From positions 1 through 34,395 of the forward strand of contig DUVZ01000226.1 in NCBI GenBank assembly GCA_012840785.1: a stretch of DNA of 34,395 nucleotides, in the 5' to 3' direction. Positions 12,017 to 21,810 of the stretch are shown here, piece by piece. This DNA is from Bacteroidales bacterium. GTDB lineage: Bacteria > Bacteroidota > Bacteroidia > Bacteroidales > Dysgonomonadaceae. Numbering within the stretch: position 1 is the first letter of the stretch; every line of letters starts with the position of its first letter. The notes under the pieces were generated by a model. That model saw nothing but the letters and a program-made list of their open reading frames with translations. It searched no databases and was not told the origin of the DNA. A program made the translations under genes and the position numbers.

Positions 12017-12982
12017 ATGAAATACTCTTACTGTGGACTTAGCGGATTGCAACTGCCTAAACTATCATTGGGCTTGTGGCACAATTTTGGATTGAACGAT
12101 AATTATAATGAGGCTAAAAAGATGATTCAGTTTGCTTTTGAAAAAGGAATCACTCACTTCGATTTGGCTAATAACTATGGACCTCCTCCTGGATCGGCTG
12201 AAACAAACTTTGGTAAGATTTTAAAAGATGGTTTGATGGCACATCGAGATGAGATGATAATATCGTCAAAAGCAGGTCATTTGATGTGGACTGGTCCTTA
12301 CGGCGATGGATCATCGAGAAAGAACCTGATGGCGAGCATCAATCAGAGTTTAAAACGAACAGGCTTGGAGTATTTCGATATATTCTATTCGCACCGCTAT
12401 GATGGTGTAACACCGATAGAAGAAACTATGCAAGCATTGGTAGATATTGTGAAACAAGGTAAAGCTCTGTATATAGGTATTTCTAAATATCCACCTGCCG
12501 AGGCTAGACAAGCTATGGCATATTTGCGCCAACAACAAGTGCCCTGCTTAATATTTCAAGACAAATACAATATGATGCATCGCAATCCTGAAGAGGGTGT
12601 GTTTGATGTAATTGAAAAGGAAGGTAGCGGGTTTATTGGATTTTCGCCACTTGCTCAAGGTATATTGTCTGATAAATACCTAAACGGCATTCCAGCTGAT
12701 TCTAGAGCAGCCAATCCTAATGGTTTTTTAAAAAGAGAACAGATTACACAAAAGGTTGTATCCATAGTGCGACAACTAAACCTCATTGCTGAAGAGCGCA
12801 ATCAGTCGTTAGCACAAATGGCGCTAGCTTGGGCTTTACGCTTAAACGTGGTAACATCGCTCATTGTGGGCACTCGTACAATTGAGCAATTGCAAGATAA
12901 TTTGCAGGCATTGGACAACTTAAACTTTAATAATGACGAATTAAAACGCATCAATTTAATATTAGGTGGTGCTGTGCTTTAG
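12017..12982 (+). CDS. Aldo/keto reductase (YghZ-like)
   Basis: FDLANNYGPPPGSAE, DIFYSHRYD, IGFSPLAQGILSDKYL, VGTRTIEQL. Confidence 0.9.
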   Translation: MKYSYCGLSGLQLPKLSLGLWHNFGLNDNYNEAKKMIQFAFEKGITHFDLANNYGPPPGSAETNFGKILKDGLMAHRDEMIISSKAGHLMWTGPYGDGSSRKNLMASINQSLKRTGLEYFDIFYSHRYDGVTPIEETMQALVDIVKQGKALYIGISKYPPAEARQAMAYLRQQQVPCLIFQDKYNMMHRNPEEGVFDVIEKEGSGFIGFSPLAQGILSDKYLNGIPADSRAANPNGFLKREQITQKVVSIVRQLNLIAEERNQSLAQMALAWALRLNVVTSLIVGTRTIEQLQDNLQALDNLNFNNDELKRINLILGGAVL

Positions 12983-13082
12983 CATTTATGGAGCTACATT
13001 CTATCTCATTAGGTATAAAAACTGAGGAAAAGTGCTATTAAAACATGTTTATTCATAAAAATAAATCTTTTCCTCTCTTTTC

Positions 13083-13114
13083 TTTGTCTTTTATTAAAAA
13101 CATGCTTACATTTG
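13083..13114 (+). promoter_or_regulatory. Promoter of the tRNA-Gly/tRNA-Leu unit
   Basis: TTTG (13083-13086), 20-nt spacer, TACATTTG (13107-13114). Confidence 0.55.
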
Positions 13115-13306
13115 CAGTCGCAAAATAATAGGGCTGTCATTTAAGCAGATGGTTTGCAGAGAGGCAGTATGATTAAGTTGCACAAAATTAAATTAAACAA
13201 GAGAGTTTAATAAATTCAATTACACAATGCATTCTTTATACAGAGAAAAGTAAAAGACTATTTCTGAAAAATAACAATGCAGTATTTGAATTTTTATTGA
13301 ATTAAT

Positions 13307-13379
13307 GCGAAAGTAGCTCAGTTGGTAGAGCATAACCTTGCCAAGGTTAGGGTCGCGGGTTCGAGTCCCGTCTTTCGCT
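13307..13379 (+). tRNA. tRNA-Gly (GCC)
   Basis: Full cloverleaf; acceptor GCGAAAG/CTTTCGC, anticodon loop TTGCCAA. Confidence 0.96.
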
Positions 13380-13387
13380 CTAGATCT

Positions 13388-13473
13388 GCTCGGATGGTGG
13401 AATTGGTAGACACGCAAGACTTAAACTCTTGTGGCCATTATAGGCTGTGCGGGTTCAAGTCCCGCTCCGAGTA
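13388..13473 (+). tRNA. tRNA-Leu (TAA)
   Basis: Class II cloverleaf with long variable arm; anticodon loop CTTAAAC; T arm GCGGGTTCAAGTCCCGC. Confidence 0.95.
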
Positions 13474-13521
13474 CGATTTTAAAAATATCCTTGCCTATAG
13501 GCTGATAAGTAAGGATTAATT

Positions 13522-13553
13522 AAAGCACCTTTCGCAAGATGGGTGCTTTTTTT
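13522..13553 (+). terminator. Rho-independent terminator of the tRNA unit
   Basis: AAAGCACC ... GGGTGCTTTTTTT. Confidence 0.85.
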
Positions 13554-13940
13554 GTATCCATTTCTACAATAGATAAAATTACTATCGAATCAGCAACAAC
13601 ATTATCATTTTTAACTTTAACCCTTCCCTGGTGCGAGTTTTCTCATTTGTATCTGCATTTGCCAAAAACAAGTTTATTTATGCGAGATTGCAATTTCAAA
13701 TTGGCGCAAGTGTATGTGTGAAGGAGAAAATTGCAAGAGAGGATTTGTTAAACATTACTAACAAAGAGGCTTTTTACAGACTACAATCGTAGCTTATTTA
13801 GGAGCTTTTAAACCAATCTCACTCTTAAACCTTATTGAAAAAGTCTGTTTTAGTTTCTTACAAGCTGCTATATCTTACACTCACACCGCTTTCACTTTTT
13901 GCACAACTATCAATTTGCAAACAATAGCCCTCTGTTTTTT

Positions 13941-14081
13941 ATAATTCATTCGTAGATACAGCATAAAAAACTGGAAATCAAATCTACCGTCGTAGATTGG
14001 GCGTTCATCTCCTGAAAATCAAATCTACCGCAGTAGATTGAAATTTCATAGCTTGAAAATTGAATCTACCACCGTAGAAAT
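13941..14081. repeat. Short palindromic repeat cluster, about 41-bp period
   Basis: AATCTACCGTCGTAGATT (13981-13998), AATCTACCGCAGTAGATT (14022-14039), AATCTACCACCGTAGAAA (14063-14080), preceded by a degenerate unit near 13941-13958. Confidence 0.85.
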
Positions 14082-14268
14082 GCTTTGAAGTGCTAAAACG
14101 GTATTTTTCCTAAAAAACAAGAGAGAAAAAAGCCATGAAAAAATAAAGAACAGTGCAAAATTGAAAAAAAGACTGTCGAAGAGAGGATTATATATCTAAA
14201 ATCAGAATTTTATGAGATGAATGCCACAAATTTGGACAACGAAACAAAAATAATACTTTTCTAACCTC

Positions 14269-14284
14269 ATCTACCGTGGTAGAT
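14269..14284. repeat. Isolated copy of the same palindrome
   Basis: ATCTACCGTGGTAGAT, 7-bp arms. Confidence 0.75.
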
Positions 14285-14517
14285 TCAAGTTTCAACTGTT
14301 TCAGTCATTTTGTAGACATACAAAATGCTTTGAAAAGATATGTCAATAAATTACCAAATAGACAGTGTGCAGATTAAACAACAATTCACAATTAGAAACA
14401 AAAATAGACTTTATTACATTCGACACATTCGAGTAGTTGTCAACCTAGATAATGTAGTAAATAGATACCTACTCCATCTCTCTATTAACTCACTTATCGA
14501 TAATATCATTAAAATAA

Positions 14518-14548
14518 TTGTACTAACAAGCTTTTTAATCTATATTTG
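14518..14548 (+). promoter_or_regulatory. Promoter of the YrdC/Sua5 gene
   Basis: TTG (14518-14520), 20-nt spacer, TATATTTG (14541-14548). Confidence 0.6.
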
Positions 14549-14552
14549 TAAT

Positions 14553-15164
14553 ATGTTAGTAAAATTGTACGAAGATAGTCCCAACCAGCGCGAGATTGAC
14601 AAAGTAATTGAAGTGCTGCGCAGTGGTGGTATAGTTATCTATCCCACCGACACCCTCTATGCATTTGGATGCGATGCTATGAATGTGCGTGCAGTAGAAA
14701 AAATATGTGCCTTGAAAGGTATTAATCCTGATAGAAATAACCTCTCTATTATTTGTTATGATTTGAGCGATATTAGCGAATATGCGAGAATAAATACTGC
14801 AACATTTAAACTTATGCGCCGAAATCTGCCAGGTCCATTTACTTTTATTCTAAACACAACCTCCACTCTACCTAGAATTTATAAAAAGAAAAAAACTGTA
14901 GGTATACGTGTTCCGGATAATAATATTATAAGAGAATTGGTTAATCAACTAGGCAGCCCCATAATGACAACATCTGTAAAAGGCGACGAAGATGAAGATA
15001 TTGAGTATAGAACAAATCCCGAACTTATTTACGAAAAATGGGGAAATGTTGCAGATATTGTTGTTGATGGTGGAGATGGAGGAATAGAACCCTCAACTGT
15101 GGTAGACTGTACTGGTGATCTTCCTGTAATTATTAGACAAGGAAAAGGTGAGTTAATTTATTGA
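14553..15164 (+). CDS. YrdC/Sua5/YciO-family threonylcarbamoyl-AMP synthase-like protein
   Basis: GGIVIYPTDTLYAFGCDAMN...ALKGI..., PGPFTFIL, VGIRVPDN, GGIEPSTVVDCT; start set at MLVKLYEDSPNQ. Confidence 0.9.
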   Translation: MLVKLYEDSPNQREIDKVIEVLRSGGIVIYPTDTLYAFGCDAMNVRAVEKICALKGINPDRNNLSIICYDLSDISEYARINTATFKLMRRNLPGPFTFILNTTSTLPRIYKKKKTVGIRVPDNNIIRELVNQLGSPIMTTSVKGDEDEDIEYRTNPELIYEKWGNVADIVVDGGDGGIEPSTVVDCTGDLPVIIRQGKGELIY

Positions 15165-15240
15165 TATTTACTATACCTAGATTAAACTATCGGCTAATAT
15201 GTTTTTCTAATATACTATATGATTTAAACTCTTTAGAATT

Positions 15241-16761
15241 ATGAAAAAGCTCCATTTACTACTACTTATATTAGCACTATCATTAGTAGCCACTTCGTGC
15301 TCCGACAAGAACGACCTGCCAAAACCAACTGAAGATATTCCTTTGATCTCTCAGTTTGTATATGATGGACTGTCGTTGTATTATTTGTGGAGCGACAACA
15401 TGTTAGATAAAAAACCAACTGTGAGTGATGCAGATCCTCACAAGTATTTTAAAAGTTTGCTTTATAAAACAGATACAGACAACAGTTGGTCGTGGCTAAC
15501 AGATGATGCTGAAGGGCTAATTGCAGATTTTGCCGGAGAACCAAAATCTTTTGGGTATTCAATTGGTGGGTTTTATAAAATAGGTGATAATATTTTTGCA
15601 CTTATAAGATATGTATTTGAAAACACACCTGCTTCGGAGGCTGGCATGGAGCGGCTTGATTTGATTGGGAAGATTAACGGACAACCCATTTCTTTAAAAC
15701 CAGGTTCTAATCAAATATCTCAACGAGATATAGATATTTTGTATGGCGGAAATAGTGCCTCTTTTACAATTTACAGGCTTATAGACAATAAAATAGTAGA
15801 GAATAAAGAGGTAGAGGTAACACCTAGAATAACTAAAACCAACCCTGTACTCTACAACAATATTTATGAAATAGGAGATAAAAAAATAGGCTACCTGTTT
15901 TATACAAACTTTACTAGCAATTACAATAAAGAGCTTTTCGATGTTTTTGCTAGATTTAAAAGTGAAAACGTAACAGATTTAGTGCTGGATTTACGCTACA
16001 ATCCTGGTGGAGGGCTCACAGCAGCATCTTATTTAATATCGCTATTTGCACCACAAGCATCAGTTAAAAACAATGCTGTGCTAACAACGCTCACCTATAA
16101 CGCATATCTAAATAAATTGTATGATGAAAAGGGTTGGAGTAGAAGTACAACATTGGGCACATATAAAAAGAATGAAGAACCAAATCCCTTGGACGCCAAT
16201 CTAAACCTCGACAAAGTTTATATTATTGCTACAGATAGATCAGCATCGGCATCGGAGCTTACTACGTTTTGCACGCGTGCTATAATGGGAGAGTCCAATG
16301 TAATTCATATTGGAGACGAAACTAGCGGCAAATATACTGCATCGTGGACGCTACACCCTTATGACAGCAAGTATGGGCAAGCTATATACAAAGAGGAGAG
16401 TTTATCGGAAACACAAAAACAGACCTTTAAAAACTGGGCAATGCAACCTATTGTTGCCATATACAAAGATAGTAATGGGAAAGACTTTATAAATCCAGGA
16501 TATTTAAAACCCGATTATCCTTTAAAAGAAGGCTTTGGATATTTAAGCTTCTGGAAGCCATTGGGAGATGTGCAAGATGTGTTTTTGGGACAAGCACTCT
16601 ATTTAATTACAAGTGATGTAAGCTATAAACCTGTCGAGCCAACATCTACACGCAGCAACCAAAGAGAAATGATAGAAATTGCATCTGAAAAAGATGAAGC
16701 AAAACCTCTATTATTAGACAATATGAAGATAACTCCAATGGAATTTAAGGAGATGAAATAA
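15241..16761 (+). CDS. S41-family (C-terminal processing-like) peptidase lipoprotein
   Basis: Lipobox VATSC; PDZ-like region; DLVLDLRYNPGGGLTAASYLISLFAP and DRSASASELTTF. Confidence 0.9.
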   Translation: MKKLHLLLLILALSLVATSCSDKNDLPKPTEDIPLISQFVYDGLSLYYLWSDNMLDKKPTVSDADPHKYFKSLLYKTDTDNSWSWLTDDAEGLIADFAGEPKSFGYSIGGFYKIGDNIFALIRYVFENTPASEAGMERLDLIGKINGQPISLKPGSNQISQRDIDILYGGNSASFTIYRLIDNKIVENKEVEVTPRITKTNPVLYNNIYEIGDKKIGYLFYTNFTSNYNKELFDVFARFKSENVTDLVLDLRYNPGGGLTAASYLISLFAPQASVKNNAVLTTLTYNAYLNKLYDEKGWSRSTTLGTYKKNEEPNPLDANLNLDKVYIIATDRSASASELTTFCTRAIMGESNVIHIGDETSGKYTASWTLHPYDSKYGQAIYKEESLSETQKQTFKNWAMQPIVAIYKDSNGKDFINPGYLKPDYPLKEGFGYLSFWKPLGDVQDVFLGQALYLITSDVSYKPVEPTSTRSNQREMIEIASEKDEAKPLLLDNMKITPMEFKEMK

Positions 16762-16822
16762 ACACAATAATAGTATACAATATAATTAAGGCAACTTGTT
16801 TATGGTTGCCTTATTTTTTTGA

Positions 16823-17182
16823 TCACACTTGTATTGGAGGGTCTTTTTGCAACAAATTATTGTCAATAGCATGGTATTTTATATATTGCTCACGGGTAAG
16901 AATACGCTGCAAGTCCTTATCCCTCTCTCTGTTCAATTTTTTTATTCTCTTCTTGGTTCTACATAAGAAACAATTTTCTGCAGCATTCACATCATGAAGA
17001 AAATTCAACTCTAGTTCCTTTAGCTCTTCTGCTTGATTATCATCAAAGCCAATAAGATGTTGCAAACGCTCAATTTTGTTTTCTACAAACTCTTCAAACA
17101 CATCTGTAACAATAGAATTTTGTGCCGATGCATTAAATATAAATGCAAATAGAGCAGTAAAAAGTAATATCTTATTTCTCAT
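16823..17182 (-). CDS. Small exported helical protein
   Basis: Signal peptide MRNKILLFTALFAFIFNASAQ; charged helical body with LTREQYIKYH; possibly Spy/CpxP-like. Confidence 0.7.
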   Translation of the reverse strand: MRNKILLFTALFAFIFNASAQNSIVTDVFEEFVENKIERLQHLIGFDDNQAEELKELELNFLHDVNAAENCFLCRTKKRIKKLNRERDKDLQRILTREQYIKYHAIDNNLLQKDPPIQV

Positions 17183-17245
17183 CTCTTTTTTGATTTATGA
17201 AGTTTAATACCCTATAGCCGTTTGATTGTTTGCAACATAGTTGGT

Positions 17246-18232
17246 TTAATGCAATTGAAAACGTTCTCCAATGCTATCCATAATTTCAAATAATTCTTCT
17301 AAAGTATTAGCCCTTAGCATAGCTATGCGTGTTGGTCTAAAATCGGGTATTCCCTTAAAAAGAGGAGAAGCAGCCAAATGACGACGAATATGCAATATTC
17401 CCCTTCGCTCATCTATCATCTCTACCGATTGCAATACTTGTTGTTTGAGAACACCTAAATACCATTGAAAAGACTCCTTTGGTAGCAACTCACCAGTTTC
17501 TAAATAGTGTTTCACCTCACGAAATATCCATGGAGCACCAAAACATGCACGCCCAATCATCACTGCATCTACTCCGGTTTCATCAAAACGCTGTTTACAA
17601 ACCTCTGGAGAGTTTACATCGCCATTTCCAATAATGGGAATATGCATGCGAGGATTGTTCTTTACATCGGCTATCAACGACCAATCTGCCTCGCCTGTAT
17701 ACATCTGAGCACGTGTACGCCCATGGATGGTGAGTGCCTCTATACCACAATCTTGCAACTGCTCGGCAAGCGGCACTATTATTTTAGAATCGTTGTCCCA
17801 ACCCAACCTGGTTTTCACCGTAACGGGTATATTCACAGCATCAACCACCTTTTTAGTTATATCGAGCATCAACTCTGGCGTTCGCAACATACCAGATCCT
17901 GCACCCTTACCAGCCACTTTCTTTACAGGGCAACCAAAATTGATATCGATAATATCAGGATTTGCCTCTTCGCAAATTTTAGCAGCTTCCACCATTGCTT
18001 CTGGGTCGCGACCATATATTTGAATAGTTACGGGGCGCTCATCTTCTGAAATAGTGAGCTTTTGGTGTGTCTTTTGCACATTACGAATAAGTGCATCACT
18101 CGATATAAACTCGGTGTAAACCATGTCTGCACCAAATTTCTTGCATAACAATCTGAAAGATATATCTGTAACATCTTCCATGGGAGCCAAAAACACGGGA
18201 TATTTGGGAAAAGTGATATTGCCTATTTTCAT
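17246..18232 (-). CDS. dusB: tRNA-dihydrouridine synthase
   Basis: APMEDVTDISFR, NFGCPVKKVAGKGAGSGML, TIHGRTRAQMYTG, IIGNGDV, MIGRACFGAPWIF. Confidence 0.93.
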   Translation of the reverse strand: MKIGNITFPKYPVFLAPMEDVTDISFRLLCKKFGADMVYTEFISSDALIRNVQKTHQKLTISEDERPVTIQIYGRDPEAMVEAAKICEEANPDIIDINFGCPVKKVAGKGAGSGMLRTPELMLDITKKVVDAVNIPVTVKTRLGWDNDSKIIVPLAEQLQDCGIEALTIHGRTRAQMYTGEADWSLIADVKNNPRMHIPIIGNGDVNSPEVCKQRFDETGVDAVMIGRACFGAPWIFREVKHYLETGELLPKESFQWYLGVLKQQVLQSVEMIDERRGILHIRRHLAASPLFKGIPDFRPTRIAMLRANTLEELFEIMDSIGERFQLH

Positions 18233-18279
18233 TCTATAAATTCTATTCTCAGTTGTTTATTATACAGCTTAAAGAGTGA

Positions 18280-20364
18280 TTAAAACACCTTTATTTCAAC
18301 ATTGTTTAATCTCAATGGAGATACTTTCGAAATGGGTTGTGCCAATCTTAAAGAAACTTTATGAGTTTTATTTTTGCTCAAATCTACAGGTTGTATCTGT
18401 TGAGAATAAATTTGCCAACTATCCATTGGTTGAATGCTATAGTACAACTTGTCTTCAAATCGATTGAAGTATTTTATTACCAACTGATTATCGCCTTTCT
18501 TTAAAGGCAGCAACACGGTCTCTTTTTGCCACTCTTTTCGCTGTGGAGAAAAGTGTGCTGTAATATACTCTCCATTAAGCAATATATACACAGCATTGCC
18601 ACTACCTACTTCTACTGCAATGGTTTGATTTTTACTCGACACTATCTCTTGCATCAAAAGCATACTACCGCGAGGTCTTAAATTCATTTCTTGCTTCTCT
18701 CCATAGCTGAAACCTTGTATAGGTGTCCAACTATCTTCTATTGCATCTTTAGAAATCAATTCTCCTTGCTCTTCTTCTATATATCCAAATACTCCTCTTC
18801 CTCTCTTACTATAGAGAGCTCCCCATTTCACACTCCCTTTGGGTAGATACATAGTTGTAGCGTTTTCGTTAGTTAGATTCACTTGTTGCTCTGTTTCATC
18901 GATAGAAATAGATACTAGTTTGCCTATTTCATTCTCAGAAAAGTATATTGTTGGCTTTACTCTGTTTCTTCTACTGCTAAAATTCCAATCATAACCTATC
19001 AAACTTTTATATCCACCATAGTAATCTTGGCTCGAATGTCCATAAGTGTGCAGAGCATTGTGATGAGAGAGCATGCCCGATTGAACAATATTGTAAGGCT
19101 TTACCTTAAATTCATCCTTAAAAGATACTTTCAATACAGGAATATCTTTAGAATCTAATGTTGGTAAGTAGATTTTTAATCCATCTCTTGTTTCTGTATA
19201 ATTGCATGCTTGGTTGTAGCCTAAAACTTTCACTTCATCTACCCTACCCTCATATCCTGACAACAGTATTTCACCAGTAGAGGGTGTCTCTTCTACAAAC
19301 AAGTATAAAGCACTCTCTTTTGCAGTAATATCTCCCCATTGATAAACGTCATGAAACGGGTTGGCAGTGGAGCCATAAATAGCTTCACTATTAATGGTTA
19401 CCCACTCTCCTATCTGTTGCAGCACATCACTTTCGAACTCAACAACAGAGCCATCGCCACGAGGACCAATATTTAATAGATAGTTACCCCCACGGCTAAT
19501 AACCTTTATCAAACTTTTTATCTTCTCATCTACTTTATCCTCAACACTTCCACGTTCTTGCCACGAACGATATCCCCATGTTTCATTAAAAATAGATGCG
19601 GCTGTTTGCCATGGAACGCCCAGTTTATAATCGGGGTATTCATTATCTGCCATTACGCTAAAATCTACATAATCATTACCCAACCTTCCACTAATCATAC
19701 AGTTTGGTTGCAATTCATCAACCAATTCGTAGAGTTGTTTGCTTTGTTGAAGTGTAAGCGAACCCATATCGAACCAAATTTCTGAAATATCGCCGTAATT
19801 GGTCATTATCTCTCTCACTTGATTCATATTAAACTCAAAGTGTTGTGGTGTAATAGGGTCGGCATTATGACTAGAAATTGGATATGCCTGAGGAAAGTGC
19901 CAATCGATAAGAGAATAATATACTCCAAACTCTATACCACCACGCCTGCAAGCATCAGCAAGCTCTTTCATCAAATCTCTTCCGTAAGGAGTTGCATCTA
20001 CAATATTGAAAGGCGTATACCGAGAGTGATACATGCAAAAGCCATCGTGATGCTTAGATGTAAGCACAATAGAGCGCATACCTGCATCTTTTGCTAATGA
20101 TACAACACTGTCAGCGTTCCACTCTGTAGGATTAAACTCATAGGCTGTAGCTGCATACCAGTCGCTAAATATTCCGGCAAACGATTGTATCTGTTCGCTG
20201 TATCCACGTTTTACAGGTTCGCCATCGTACACCCCCCCATACTCCGAGTACAAACCGAAATGGATAAACATCGAAAACTTTTGATCCAACCATTTTTGTG
20301 TTGGTTTGGTTTGTGCCGATGAAATGGCAAAGATAGATAGCAATACAATTAAAAGTTTATGTCT
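18280..20364 (-). CDS. GH29 alpha-L-fucosidase (exported)
   Basis: KFSMFIHFGLYSE, SKHHDGFCMYHS, EIWFDMG (nucleophile region), NIGPRGDG; start set at MRHKLLIVLLS (signal peptide). Confidence 0.92.
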   Translation of the reverse strand, partial: RHKLLIVLLSIFAISSAQTKPTQKWLDQKFSMFIHFGLYSEYGGVYDGEPVKRGYSEQIQSFAGIFSDWYAATAYEFNPTEWNADSVVSLAKDAGMRSIVLTSKHHDGFCMYHSRYTPFNIVDATPYGRDLMKELADACRRGGIEFGVYYSLIDWHFPQAYPISSHNADPITPQHFEFNMNQVREIMTNYGDISEIWFDMGSLTLQQSKQLYELVDELQPNCMISGRLGNDYVDFSVMADNEYPDYKLGVPWQTAASIFNETWGYRSWQERGSVEDKVDEKIKSLIKVISRGGNYLLNIGPRGDGSVVEFESDVLQQIGEWVTINSEAIYGSTANPFHDVYQWGDITAKESALYLFVEETPSTGEILLSGYEGRVDEVKVLGYNQACNYTETRDGLKIYLPTLDSKDIPVLKVSFKDEFKVKPYNIVQSGMLSHHNALHTYGHSSQDYYGGYKSLIGYDWNFSSRRNRVKPTIYFSENEIGKLVSISIDETEQQVNLTNENATTMYLPKGSVKWGALYSKRGRGVFGYIEEEQGELISKDAIEDSWTPIQGFSYGEKQEMNLRPRGSMLLMQEIVSSKNQTIAVEVGSGNAVYILLNGEYITAHFSPQRKEWQKETVLLPLKKGDNQLVIKYFNRFEDKLYYSIQPMDSWQIYSQQIQPVDLSKNKTHKVSLRLAQPISKVSPLRLNNVEIKVF

Positions 20365-20501
20365 CATTGATGCAATGTCGTTTATTGAATAATACAATTT
20401 TTATGTGCAAATATAGTCTATTTTATCAGAAGTGTTGACACAACAAACAGAAGCCTTCTAAGAAAAAGAAGGCGTAAATAATTGAATTGATAATAAAATA
20501 T

Positions 20502-21806
20502 CTATCGAACAGATTCAGAATAGACTTGATGTTGACTTATTGAATCAGATTTCGCAATATTATGAGCAGTTATGCGCAAACTATCAAGTTCCATCATCAC
20601 ACTATCACGAATCACCAAAAAGCTATCCATCAATTCGGGTTTAACTGGATATGAAGGTGGAGCTTCCATTTTTAGTGGATCGATTGGTTGATTGTTTTTA
20701 TGCACTCTGTAATCCAAATGCGGTCCTGTGGCAAGTCCTGTAGCCCCTACATAGCCTATTACTTCACCCTGCCTAACAGAGCTCCCTTTTTGTATTCCCT
20801 TGGCAAAACGACTCAAATGCATGTAAGTGGTAGTGTACACCGAATTATGCTTTACTTTAAGATAATTACCACCACCACCTCTCTGATACCCTTTTGAAAT
20901 CACTACTCCATCTCCCACAGTTTTCACAGGAGTCCCTGTTGGTGCGGCATAGTCAACTCCATGATGTGCCCTATATCTCTTAAGCACAGGGTGAAAACGA
21001 GAATTTGAAAATCTAGAGCTAATTCTGAAAAAATCTAAGGGTGCTTTTAGAAACTGTTTACGCAAACTGTTGCCTTCTTCATCAAAATATTCTCTTATCG
21101 AATCTTGCTTGAAGGGAACTGCAATATATTCTCTATCGTTATGAAAGAATTGTGCACCCCCTATGGAGGCTATATCTAGAAAAGTGGTGTCATCTATCCA
21201 AGCTTCATCATAAATCAAACGAAACGAGTCGCCTTTCTTTATTCCAAAAAAATCTACCTGCCAAGCATATAAATCAGACAATTTAAGTGCCAACATGGGC
21301 GATGCACCAGATTCAATTATCGAATTCCAAAGCGAAGATGTGATTGTGCCTTCTGCATATTTACGCTTCAAGGTTATTGGCTTTGTTGATTCGTGTACTT
21401 TTAAACTATCCGAAGATAAATCTACAACCACATAATCAGATTTAGATTTCTCAAACACCAAATATTGTATAGCCGATGTTGTATCGGGTGTACAAATAGC
21501 AGCATAGGTATTTCCTATTTGTAGTTTTGATGGAGGGTAGTGGGGAGTAATAGTTTCAGTTATAAGTTCAGCATCACTCCCTGTAAAACCCAAATTCATT
21601 AAGATTGATGATAAATAATCTCCACTTTCAATTTTATAATAATTCATATCCAATGAATCTACACATATTCCGTAAGCATAAATACTATCATCCTCTTTAT
21701 GAGCAGTGTCTGTATATGTTTCATCTTGCTTGGATAGGCATGAAGTGGCAATAAAAACTATCAGCAAGAATATAATACTCTTAAATATTTCCGTTTGTTT
21801 AATCAT
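20502..21806 (-). CDS. M23-family metallopeptidase lipoprotein
   Basis: Lipobox ATSC; LysM-like ESGDYLSSILMNLGF; HHGVDYAAPTGTPV and YMHLSRF...GATGLATGPHLDYRV. Confidence 0.93.
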   Translation of the reverse strand: MIKQTEIFKSIIFLLIVFIATSCLSKQDETYTDTAHKEDDSIYAYGICVDSLDMNYYKIESGDYLSSILMNLGFTGSDAELITETITPHYPPSKLQIGNTYAAICTPDTTSAIQYLVFEKSKSDYVVVDLSSDSLKVHESTKPITLKRKYAEGTITSSLWNSIIESGASPMLALKLSDLYAWQVDFFGIKKGDSFRLIYDEAWIDDTTFLDIASIGGAQFFHNDREYIAVPFKQDSIREYFDEEGNSLRKQFLKAPLDFFRISSRFSNSRFHPVLKRYRAHHGVDYAAPTGTPVKTVGDGVVISKGYQRGGGGNYLKVKHNSVYTTTYMHLSRFAKGIQKGSSVRQGEVIGYVGATGLATGPHLDYRVHKNNQPIDPLKMEAPPSYPVKPELMDSFLVIRDSVMMELDSLRITAHNIAKSDSISQHQVYSESVR

Positions 21807-21810
21807 ATTT

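Noticed and set aside
13220-13519. ORFs 13220-13417 (-) and 13322-13519 (+)
   Set aside because: They overlap the tRNA-Gly and tRNA-Leu genes.
13539-13721. 60-aa ORF after the tRNA terminator
   Set aside because: Starts inside the terminator stem; no recognisable protein features.
13941-14284. Possible CRISPR array (regular palindromic repeats)
   Set aside because: The period is 41 bp with only about 14 nt of linker, arms are degenerate, copy number is low, and there are no cas genes in the window.
13388-14340. Integrated element at the tRNA-Leu gene
   Set aside because: No integrase and no duplicated tRNA 3' end were seen in the downstream non-coding stretch.
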